A DNA stretch of 38,301 bases. Source: Phycisphaera mikurensis. Its GTDB lineage: Bacteria; Planctomycetota; Phycisphaerae; WQYP01. The stretch is from assembly GCA_022730455.1 (NCBI GenBank), contig DZDI01000013.1:1-38301 (forward strand), read 5' to 3'. Position numbers and translations under genes: made by a program. This document shows, piece after piece, positions 19,398 through 27,084 of this stretch (position 1 is its first letter; each line of letters begins with the position of its first letter). The notes beneath the pieces are model-generated. The model was not told the DNA's origin and searched no databases. It saw nothing but the letters and a program-made list of their open reading frames with translations.

Positions 19398-20366
19398 TTA
19401 TACCCCCTCCGCCGACCTGGCGTCGGGCACTACATAGCACCCATCTTCCCCCTCACGCGGGCCGACATCAGGAAGCACCAGAAGTTTTCCGCCATGTTTA
19501 ATGACAGCGACCGGGTAACCATAAAGGCGGCTGAGAGTTTCCTCCTGCACCACTTCTTCAATGCTACCGCTGGCAGCTCGACCTTTAGCCAGATAGACAA
19601 TGCGATCCAGCAGCGATAAGAGTGGATTTATGTCATGGGCCGTTACCAGAACCGAAATGCCATGGACACGGGAGAGGTGGCCCAGCAACTGGGCCAATTC
19701 GCTGGCCGATCGAAAATCCAGATTTGCCAGCGGTTCATCAAGCAACAGCAAACGCGGTTGCCGAGCCATGGCGTGCGCTATGACGGCTCGTTGCTGCTGT
19801 CCTCCGGATAATTCTCCGATACGTTGGTAGGCGAAGCCTTCGGCCCCCACGGCACAAATTGCTTTATGTGCCTGTTCACGCAAGCGGCGGGAAAACCATC
19901 GCGGCCCAAGGCGGTGTCCGTCGCACCCCAGCAGGACCAGATCGAAAACCCGCAAAGGTAAGTCGGGCGCAAAATTTATCTTCTGTGGGACATAGCCCAC
20001 CCAATCACGCGCTTTGGCTGGTGGCAGTCCACACACACGCACACGCCCGTGAGGTGAGTGCTGCAGCCCAATCAAGCTTCGCAGCAGCGTTGTTTTCCCT
20101 GCCCCATTTTCACCAATGAGTCCACAAAATTCTCCCGGGCCTATGCTGAAGGTAACGTTCTGCAGCAACACCCGGGTGCCAATTCGCACCGTGATATCCT
20201 CTGCCGAAAGCAGCGGCGTACCGGTTTGTTCCATAGAGCCTTTAACTATTGCTGCCGAATAGTTCGGTACGCGAGATTCCGCTATTGCCTCGTAATCAGC
20301 CCCGTCCCGCTTACCGTCTGAAGCGATCGATACTTTTTCGCGATAGGCCATCCGAGCCCTTTCCAA
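19398..20366 (-). CDS. Metal ABC transporter ATP-binding protein
   Basis: Walker A 'GENGAGKTTL', signature 'LSGGQQQRAVIAHAMA', Walker B 'LLLLDEPLANLD', H-loop 'VTAHDI'. Start probably internal at about 20234 ('MEQTGTPLLSAEDITVRIG'). Confidence 0.93.
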   Translation of the reverse strand: MERARMAYREKVSIASDGKRDGADYEAIAESRVPNYSAAIVKGSMEQTGTPLLSAEDITVRIGTRVLLQNVTFSIGPGEFCGLIGENGAGKTTLLRSLIGLQHSPHGRVRVCGLPPAKARDWVGYVPQKINFAPDLPLRVFDLVLLGCDGHRLGPRWFSRRLREQAHKAICAVGAEGFAYQRIGELSGGQQQRAVIAHAMARQPRLLLLDEPLANLDFRSASELAQLLGHLSRVHGISVLVTAHDINPLLSLLDRIVYLAKGRAASGSIEEVVQEETLSRLYGYPVAVIKHGGKLLVLPDVGPREGEDGCYVVPDARSAEGV

Positions 20367-20375
20367 TGTACCTGT

Positions 20376-20399
20376 TCATCGGTAGCCGCGTACCGATGA
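20376..20399. repeat. Perfect 9-bp palindrome, 6-nt spacer, upstream of the metal ABC ATPase gene
   Basis: tcatcggta - gccgcg - taccgatga. Confidence 0.75.
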
Positions 20400-20488
20400 T
20401 ACACTATACGTCCAACAGGCTCTCTTGGTGCGCCATGTTACCGTAACAAGGCCACCCCGTAACCAAACGGTCGTCCAGCCACCATCCA

Positions 20489-20618
20489 GGAGCCTGTCCA
20501 AGTAATAGCAGAGCTGCGATGTGCCGAAAATGCTCCGGATGCAAGGCGTCGTCGCCGCTTCTTGATGCCCGCCAAAATCCATGCCGTCGCAGTCCCTGTT
20601 ATTACTTGGACAGGCTCC
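20489..20618. repeat. Dispersed TIR-bounded repeat, copy B (130 bp, internally deleted relative to A)
   Basis: Starts ggagcctgtccaagtaatagcagagctgcgatgtgccg and ends ccgcttcttgatgcccgccaaaatccatgccgtcgcagtccctgttattacttggacaggctcc. Both end blocks match copy A. Confidence 0.9.
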
Positions 20619-20670
20619 CGCCCAGGGGCATTTAAAAATCGAAAGCCCCCGGACGGTTAGCCATGCTCTT

Positions 20671-21615
20671 CTATCTTAAGACCTTTGTCGAAATGCCTCG
20701 CGTCACGGCCAAGCGCATGGCGTGTACTTCTGCGAGCATCCATTTCTGGTAGGTGTAACCCGTGGGCATGGTCTCATAAACGCCCACTACCGGAATGTGC
20801 GATTTCTCTGCCAAGTGCAGGAATGAGGCCGTCAGCGGATCGGTAACCTGCTGGTTGTAGACAAAAACCTTGACCGCATGTTCGCGGAACAGGCGATTCT
20901 GAATGCTCACATCCTGCGGTGCCGGATCGGTTCCATTCATGATAGCGGCCTGCAGGTTCCATGGTGTCTTGATAATGCACCCGATGGCGTTCAGCATATA
21001 ATCGCCTACTGGTTCTGTGACCGCCACGGGCGTGCCGCCAAATTCATCATTGAACTTGGCGATGGCTGCATACCATGGCTTCAGCGAAGCATCAAACGTT
21101 TTTACATTAGTATAAAAATACTCTTTATGTGCGGGATCAAGCTTGCTTAATGCGGCGGCAACGGCGTGCGCAACATTGGGCATCGTCAGAGGTTTGTACC
21201 AGAGATGAGGATTGGGCGTGTCGTTCGGCAGCCCCAGTACATGCTGTACCACGATGACCTCGCGATGGGCCTGTGGGGCGGCGGCCAAAATCTTCTTAAC
21301 CCAGGTATCGTAGCCCACACCATTCCGCACGATAAGCTGCGACCGTGCCACCTCGATAGCCACCGACGGGCTGGCCTCGAAAACGTGAGGATCGGTATTA
21401 GGGTTGCTCACGATGGATCGAACGGCCACAAATTTTCCGCCGATTTGCGCAATGACATTGGCGTATTCATTTTCTACGCCGACGGCGCGAATTTTAGCCT
21501 GCACTACTCCCGCCACACCCAAACTGGTTATGGCCGCGGCCGCGAGAATGGCAGTCAATCGGCGGATACGCAAAAGAACGCCGCCGGACCCGATACGAAA
21601 AATTGATGTGTGCAT
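20671..21615 (-). CDS. Metal ABC transporter substrate-binding protein (TroA/ZnuA superfamily)
   Basis: Signal peptide 'LTAILAAAAITSLGVAGVVQA', then 'IRAVGVENEYANVIAQIGGKFVAVRSIVSNPNTDPHVFEASPSVAIEVARSQLIVRNGVGYDTWV', 'NPHLWYKPLTMPNVA'. Start chosen from the strong SD GGAGGTT (21621-21627). Confidence 0.88.
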   Translation of the reverse strand: MHTSIFRIGSGGVLLRIRRLTAILAAAAITSLGVAGVVQAKIRAVGVENEYANVIAQIGGKFVAVRSIVSNPNTDPHVFEASPSVAIEVARSQLIVRNGVGYDTWVKKILAAAPQAHREVIVVQHVLGLPNDTPNPHLWYKPLTMPNVAHAVAAALSKLDPAHKEYFYTNVKTFDASLKPWYAAIAKFNDEFGGTPVAVTEPVGDYMLNAIGCIIKTPWNLQAAIMNGTDPAPQDVSIQNRLFREHAVKVFVYNQQVTDPLTASFLHLAEKSHIPVVGVYETMPTGYTYQKWMLAEVHAMRLAVTRGISTKVLR

Positions 21616-21724
21616 AGCACAACCTCCTGTAACGCTCTCCATCGGCCGGCCGTTGACCATACGTTTAAGGCATATACGCACACGCGCCTGCCTGAATGGC
21701 CGCACCGACATCAAGCGACTTGAG

Positions 21725-21777
21725 GTTATACAATGTCATACCAATAGTGTCAAGCCAATGATTGTACATTGTTATAC
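21725..21777 (-). promoter_or_regulatory. Candidate regulatory region: two inverted ATACAATGT-like motifs upstream of the substrate-binding protein gene
   Basis: gttatacaatgtcata (21725-21740) and, in inverse orientation, tgtacattgttatac (21763-21777; reverse complement gtataacaatgtaca). AT-rich and divergent from the surrounding GC-rich DNA. Confidence 0.35.
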
Positions 21778-21813
21778 GGTGAAAAATATGCGACGCACTG
21801 CTGGTTGCGAAAT

Positions 21814-23277
21814 TCAGCAGGACAGCCTGCGGGGCCGAGTCGCCAATAGTCGCCTTGGCCCAGTGGCCAACGCCAGCAAGCCTACGCCGCCGAGCAAAAG
21901 AAACCAGCTTGCCGGCTCGGGTACCGGCGATCCAGCCAAAACCAGTCCAAGTTCCGAATTGGGTTGGTCAATGGTCATCCAGCTAAAGGCCCCCGCGTTC
22001 GCTTGGCTTAAATTCACCGTACCACTGGGCTCGAAAAAATTCATCCCTAAATCGCCCGCAAGGGTGAGCATTTTGCCCGTCGTGGGATCGGTGACCGTAA
22101 CATCCACAACTTCAACCGGCGCGTTTTCAAAAGTAATCGTGGTACCCTGCCTGGTTTGCAGCGAAAGTGAACTTAAATAAAAGCCCGCGGCCGTAAGCGA
22201 AGTTCCGCCCGCGCCTCCCAGTGGAATTGCAAACTGGTTGGGAACCACTTTTCCGCTGGCCGTATACACCAACACTGGATTGGATGTCCCATAGGTACCC
22301 GCCTCGTATTGCACGCCGATCTGGCTGGCCATCGCCTGTGAAATAAAGGATGCTTGGGCACCGGTATCCAGTAAAAAGCTGCCGGTGGCGGAAGCGCCAT
22401 TAAATCCAATGGTAACACCGGGTGGGGCGTTGGTTTGGGTTTGGCCATTAAAGGCAGTCACTGGGTTTGGTCCGACAAAGGGATTGGGGGCATAAATGGG
22501 ACCCGCTGCTCCAGCGGGCGTGGCGGTGGTAAACTGCTGAAACGATGCATAGCTTAATCCCACCTGATAAGTGGTTGGGACGATTCCCGGATTGGTATTA
22601 ATTTGCGATGGGTTGTAGGGGGTCCCCGGTGTGTATATATAGGTTTGCGTTTCGCCCGGATTGTTGACGTTGGCAAAATTGTTGGCTGGGCCTAAATCCA
22701 GCACAGTTACTTTTCCATCCATCACCGGCATACCCATGATGTCGGTCGCACCGGTAAGCGAACTTGTCGGGCTGGGTTGCTCCGTAAGTTCCATCTGTGC
22801 CGGGCCGATGGCGTTACCGAAGGCGCTTATGGGCGGCGGCGTACCACCGATGGTCTGATCCGTATTTACGCTAAACGGTGCCGTAGATATCTCGTAACCG
22901 GTGGAGACATAAAACGGCGCCGTGCCGCCTATCGCTACATCATTAAATACGACATTCTGACCGTCGCTGGTGCTTGGAGTGATGCCCAAACCCGTCCACG
23001 TGCTGTGGCTAAGCACAATGCTGCTGGTGCCCGTATCCAAATAAGCCTGAATCACCGAATAGCCGCCGCTCGTAGTCAATACCTTTCCCGTGGTGGGATT
23101 GGTAATAATGGCGTTGATTTGTGGTTGGTCCATGGCTACTGGAAGCACGCCAGAGATGTCCATCGCTCGGGCCACACCCGATGGCGCAAGCGTAGCCACC
23201 ACTCCAGCCGCCGCCAACGTTAAAAACCAAGCCAATTGAAATGTGCTGTTTCCGTGTGGTGCGCAATGGGTCGCCAT
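21814..23277 (-). CDS. PEP-CTERM-sorted protein with retropepsin/pepsin-like aspartic protease domains
   Basis: N-terminal signal peptide, two aspartic-protease-type motifs ('LDTGTSSIVLS' and 'LLDTGAQASFIS'), C-terminal 'VPEPASWFLLLGGVGLLALATGPRRL' sorting signal. Start supported by SD 'atggaggaaacatccATG'. Confidence 0.82.
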   Translation of the reverse strand: MATHCAPHGNSTFQLAWFLTLAAAGVVATLAPSGVARAMDISGVLPVAMDQPQINAIITNPTTGKVLTTSGGYSVIQAYLDTGTSSIVLSHSTWTGLGITPSTSDGQNVVFNDVAIGGTAPFYVSTGYEISTAPFSVNTDQTIGGTPPPISAFGNAIGPAQMELTEQPSPTSSLTGATDIMGMPVMDGKVTVLDLGPANNFANVNNPGETQTYIYTPGTPYNPSQINTNPGIVPTTYQVGLSYASFQQFTTATPAGAAGPIYAPNPFVGPNPVTAFNGQTQTNAPPGVTIGFNGASATGSFLLDTGAQASFISQAMASQIGVQYEAGTYGTSNPVLVYTASGKVVPNQFAIPLGGAGGTSLTAAGFYLSSLSLQTRQGTTITFENAPVEVVDVTVTDPTTGKMLTLAGDLGMNFFEPSGTVNLSQANAGAFSWMTIDQPNSELGLVLAGSPVPEPASWFLLLGGVGLLALATGPRRLLATRPRRLSC

Positions 23278-23552
23278 GGATGTTTCCTCCATCTAAAAAC
23301 CGCTTGCTCTGCCGACTTGCCTCCAACGGCTCGCCATTATAACGTGTATGGCGTCACACCGAAAGCAAAATATGCAGAAATTGCGGCCCGCGAAAATACC
23401 GCGATGGTATCGGGTCGAATATCGAGATACCGCAAGCCACCGGGGCATACATATCGCCCGTGCTTAATTACTCGCCTTAGCTTTATCCTTATTCAGGCGA
23501 TACCCACAACGTCCATGTGCTCAATGTATTTGTTGGGCATATACTCTCGTAA

Positions 23553-24050
23553 ATGAAAAAAGGTGCTAAAACCCCAAAAAACACCAATCACGATGACGGG
23601 AAACTTTCGCCGCGGATCGAAAATCGGCGTGCTCGCTTTGATTATGAAGTGCTCGACACTGTGGAGGCGGGCATCGCGCTGCTGGGCAGCGAGGTGAAGT
23701 CCGCCCGCCTGGGCCGCGTGCAACTTGCCGGTTCATTTGCCCTGATTCGTGGCCGCAATGTGGTGCTCGTCGGTTGTCACATTGAAGAATATGAACAAGC
23801 CAATCGGCTTAATCACGACCCCACACGCTGGCGCAATTTGTTGCTGCATCGGCGCGAAATTCGGCGGTTATCGCAGGCCTTAGCCAAGCAGCCTGGGCTC
23901 ACCCTTGTGCCGCTGGAAATTTACTTCAAACATGGGTTTGCCAAGGTGCGGCTGGCGCTGGCAAAGGGCAAGACACAATTCGACAAGCGGCAAACCCTTA
24001 AAGACCGCGACGCCAAGCGGCAAATAGACCGGGCCCTGCGACGCAATTGA
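23553..24050 (+). CDS. smpB: SsrA-binding protein SmpB
   Basis: 'SPRIENRRARFDYEVLDTVEAGIALLGSEVKSARLGRVQLAGSFALIR', 'KTQFDKRQTLKDRDAKRQIDRALRR'. Confidence 0.95.
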   Translation: MKKGAKTPKNTNHDDGKLSPRIENRRARFDYEVLDTVEAGIALLGSEVKSARLGRVQLAGSFALIRGRNVVLVGCHIEEYEQANRLNHDPTRWRNLLLHRREIRRLSQALAKQPGLTLVPLEIYFKHGFAKVRLALAKGKTQFDKRQTLKDRDAKRQIDRALRRN

Positions 24051-24132
24051 TTTTGGCGACAGCGCCCCGTACCCGATTTGTCCGTGGGGCATCACGACCG
24101 TACGGCTGCGACATACTCTGTAAGCGCGGGTG

Positions 24133-25503
24133 CTAGACAATGTGCGGTCGGGTTTGCCCGGACGTATCTGGCTTTTTTCCTGCCGGTGCGATGGTACCAC
24201 CGGCTGGGTCTGCGGTAAACGCATGCGGTGGGGCGCTGCTATCGCTATCGGCATGAGTCGGAGATGGTATCATCATCGCGCCACTGGACTTGGGGGTCCA
24301 TGAAACTATACCAATTTTGAATGCCACGACCACCAAGCATCCTAGGAGCACCATGTAAAGCGCAATCGCCATGAGGGTGGATATGAGAACAATAATAAAT
24401 GCGAAACCTACGAAGATAAAGGCGATCAGATAACTGAGAAGCGCAGCTTTTTTCACTGATAGTCCGCGTTTCAGCAAGAAGTGATGGAAGTGCCCCGCAT
24501 CGGGCGAAAAAATGGGGCGGCCCGCTAATTTTCGCCGTACAATCGCCAAAAGCGTATCGAGCAGCGGCAAACCAAAGATAATGACCGACGCCAAAAACCA
24601 GCGGAATATGCCGTCATTGCCAAAAAGTAAAATCATGGCCCCGCAGACAAACCCCAGAAACATACTGCCCGTATCGCCCATGAAAATACTGGCAGGATTG
24701 AAGTTGAACGGCAAAAATCCCAGTACCGATCCCAAGAGCGCCATGCTGATCGTGATTCGTGCCGGATTCAGTGCCGTGATGCTCGTCGCACTTAGCCCGT
24801 GGGCCGCCAGATACACCGACAGCAGCAGATAGCCAATCGACATGATGCTGGTAACTCCGCTGCACAGACCATCCATGCCGTCCAGAAGATTCAGGGCGTT
24901 GCAGGCACCCATGATTACCACGACGGTGACCACAGCGCTGAATATGCTGGCAATAGTCACGTAGGTGTGCGGCATGAGCATTGGAAGGTTCATGATCCAA
25001 TGGTGACGGATCAACGGATACATGATCATATTAGCCAGATCAATCCGCGGGCCGATAAGCCCCTGCCGGGTAATGCTCAGAAAGTACAGCAGTCCCGCAC
25101 CTATAAACTGCCCCATAAGTTTCAGTCGAGGCGCTAAGCCATACACATCATCGAAGAGCCCGAACAGCATTACGGTTCCAGCCCCAAAGATTATGCCCGG
25201 AGGTACTTGCGCGGCCGTTACCATGGACGGATCAGGTGTGACTGGCCGGATGGCGGTGGAAACCAATATGCCAGCGAGCCAACCCAAAAACGTGGCCACG
25301 CCGCCCAGATAGGCAACCGGCCGCACATGAATTTTTCGATATCCGTCCGGTTCGTCCACCACGCCATAACGAATGGCGAGAAAACGCATCAACGGCGTGA
25401 GGCACAGCGTGACGACAAACGAAACCACAAAGACCGGCACGTACGGCTCAATGATGCTCACGGAAGAGTTGTATGCAGGCATCAACATCGTTACGCCGAC
25501 CAT
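24133..25503 (-). CDS. MraY/WecA-like undecaprenyl-phosphate sugar-1-phosphate transferase
   Basis: Multi-TM with 'DEPDGYRKIHVRPVAYLGGVATFLGWLAG', 'NALNLLDGMDGLCSGVTSI', 'NFNPASIFMGDTGSMFLGFVCGA', 'GHFHHFLLKRGLS'. Confidence 0.92.
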   Translation of the reverse strand: MVGVTMLMPAYNSSVSIIEPYVPVFVVSFVVTLCLTPLMRFLAIRYGVVDEPDGYRKIHVRPVAYLGGVATFLGWLAGILVSTAIRPVTPDPSMVTAAQVPPGIIFGAGTVMLFGLFDDVYGLAPRLKLMGQFIGAGLLYFLSITRQGLIGPRIDLANMIMYPLIRHHWIMNLPMLMPHTYVTIASIFSAVVTVVVIMGACNALNLLDGMDGLCSGVTSIMSIGYLLLSVYLAAHGLSATSITALNPARITISMALLGSVLGFLPFNFNPASIFMGDTGSMFLGFVCGAMILLFGNDGIFRWFLASVIIFGLPLLDTLLAIVRRKLAGRPIFSPDAGHFHHFLLKRGLSVKKAALLSYLIAFIFVGFAFIIVLISTLMAIALYMVLLGCLVVVAFKIGIVSWTPKSSGAMMIPSPTHADSDSSAPPHAFTADPAGGTIAPAGKKPDTSGQTRPHIV

Positions 25504-25896
25504 CCATTCACTGAGACTTTAAGCTCGCTCACCCTCGCGGCGTGCCACACCACTCTGTCGCAGGCGCAACAGAGCAACTCGTCGATTGTAACGCCGGATA
25601 AGGTTAGTACCAACCTCATTTTTCGTAAAATCGAGTTCCTCATCACCGCGTTTATATCGGACATTAAAGGACAAGTGATGAGCGAGAGGCACCAGTATTG
25701 ATTGAGATTTCACCGCCACAGAGGTGAAATGGCTCTGATTATCTAATTTGCGAATATTTGCCTGCGTTTCAAACCTTGAAAAATAAGGGGCGATAATATC
25801 ACCTGGAAAATCAACTTCGGGTACGGGTTTTGAAGTACAATCCGCAACCAAGCGGGTGCAGGAGCGTTGTTACTTACATGAGTTTCGGATGGCATC

Positions 25897-26433
25897 ATGG
25901 CTGAGCCCAAGGCGGCGACGAAACAATTTGAATCCGCCGTGGTCGCCAATATGGCTCGCCTGATTGGTCTGGCGCGATCCATGTTGGGCGGCCAGATACG
26001 TGATGCCAGACAAGCGGAGGATTTGGTTCAGGATGCTCTGGTGCGGTTGTATCAACACCGTGAGCGTTACGATTGGTCGGACGGCGGCTGGTCGCTGATG
26101 GCTAAGGCAGTAGCGCGGAATGTGATCAGTTGTCGGCGTCGAAAATTGGGCCAGTCTCTGGATGCAGACCCGGCCGCCATGGATTCCTTAGGTGAGGACC
26201 AGGACCCGGCTATCATCCCGATGACGCGTGAAGTAATTGAAATGGTGCAGCGGTACATGGCAAGCCTGCCCGCCAACTGGCGCGAGGCGATGGTTTTAAG
26301 GGAGCAGCAGGAGATGGGTTATCGAGAGATTGCCGACACCATGCGCGCCACTGAGGCGCAAGTTAAAACTTGGCTCCACCGGGGCCGGTCGCGGCTGGCG
26401 CAGTTGTTGCGTGAGCATATGATGGAGAAATAA
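25897..26433 (+). CDS. ECF-type RNA polymerase sigma factor
   Basis: 178 aa. Region 2 'RQAEDLVQDALVRLYQHRERYDW'; region 4 'LPANWREAMVLREQQEMGYREIADTMRATEAQVKTWLHRGRSRLAQLL'. Confidence 0.92.
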   Translation: MAEPKAATKQFESAVVANMARLIGLARSMLGGQIRDARQAEDLVQDALVRLYQHRERYDWSDGGWSLMAKAVARNVISCRRRKLGQSLDADPAAMDSLGEDQDPAIIPMTREVIEMVQRYMASLPANWREAMVLREQQEMGYREIADTMRATEAQVKTWLHRGRSRLAQLLREHMMEK

Positions 26434-26530
26434 GCACGCGGGTGATGAGCCGACTTATTCTGGAGGTCGTGGCGGTTGTGTACCACACGGCCCAGCTCAG
26501 ACCTCTGGTGCGTATGAAAGCGAGTGCGAT

Positions 26531-27070
26531 ATGAAAAAGCCGATGAACGAACTAATTGCTTTATCGCTGGACGGCGAATTAACCGCCGACGAACAGCGCG
26601 AGTTGGATCGGCGGCTGGCGGAAAACCCGTCATGGACTGCTCGTCTTGGCCACGAAAAAGCTTTAAGGAACCTTCGTAAATTGGCATGGCAGTTGGATAT
26701 GCCGTCCGATGATCAAACGCAGCGGCAAACGAAGTCGGCGCTCGATGCCATGCACGAGGCCACTGCGGTTGGTACCGTAAGGATGGTTAGGCTTTTGAGA
26801 ATAACGGCCGCTGCCGCCGTTTTGGCCCTTACGGCCGTGGGTGGTTTTATGGTTGGAAGAGCCAAGCCCATGGCTCCGGCGATGGTAACATCCACGCCCA
26901 TCGTGGGTTATACGGTGGATATCACCATGCGCAATGGCTCACGTGTGTCACAGACCTTTACCACTTTCCAACAGGCCGAGAAATTTGTCCGAGCCTATCG
27001 GTTGGAGCAAAAACTCGCGCCGCCTGAATCAACGCTCAAGGTGCAGGTGGCCAGCGAAGGTATTTTTTAA
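26531..27070 (+). CDS. Putative membrane-anchored anti-sigma factor
   Basis: Follows the ECF sigma gene. N-terminal 'MNELIALSLDGELTADEQRELDRRLAENP', one TM helix 'LLRITAAAAVLALTAVGGFMVG', extracytoplasmic tail. No zinc-binding HxxxCxxC motif. Confidence 0.7.
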   Translation: MKKPMNELIALSLDGELTADEQRELDRRLAENPSWTARLGHEKALRNLRKLAWQLDMPSDDQTQRQTKSALDAMHEATAVGTVRMVRLLRITAAAAVLALTAVGGFMVGRAKPMAPAMVTSTPIVGYTVDITMRNGSRVSQTFTTFQQAEKFVRAYRLEQKLAPPESTLKVQVASEGIF

Positions 27071-27084
27071 TTCATGGAGTTCAC

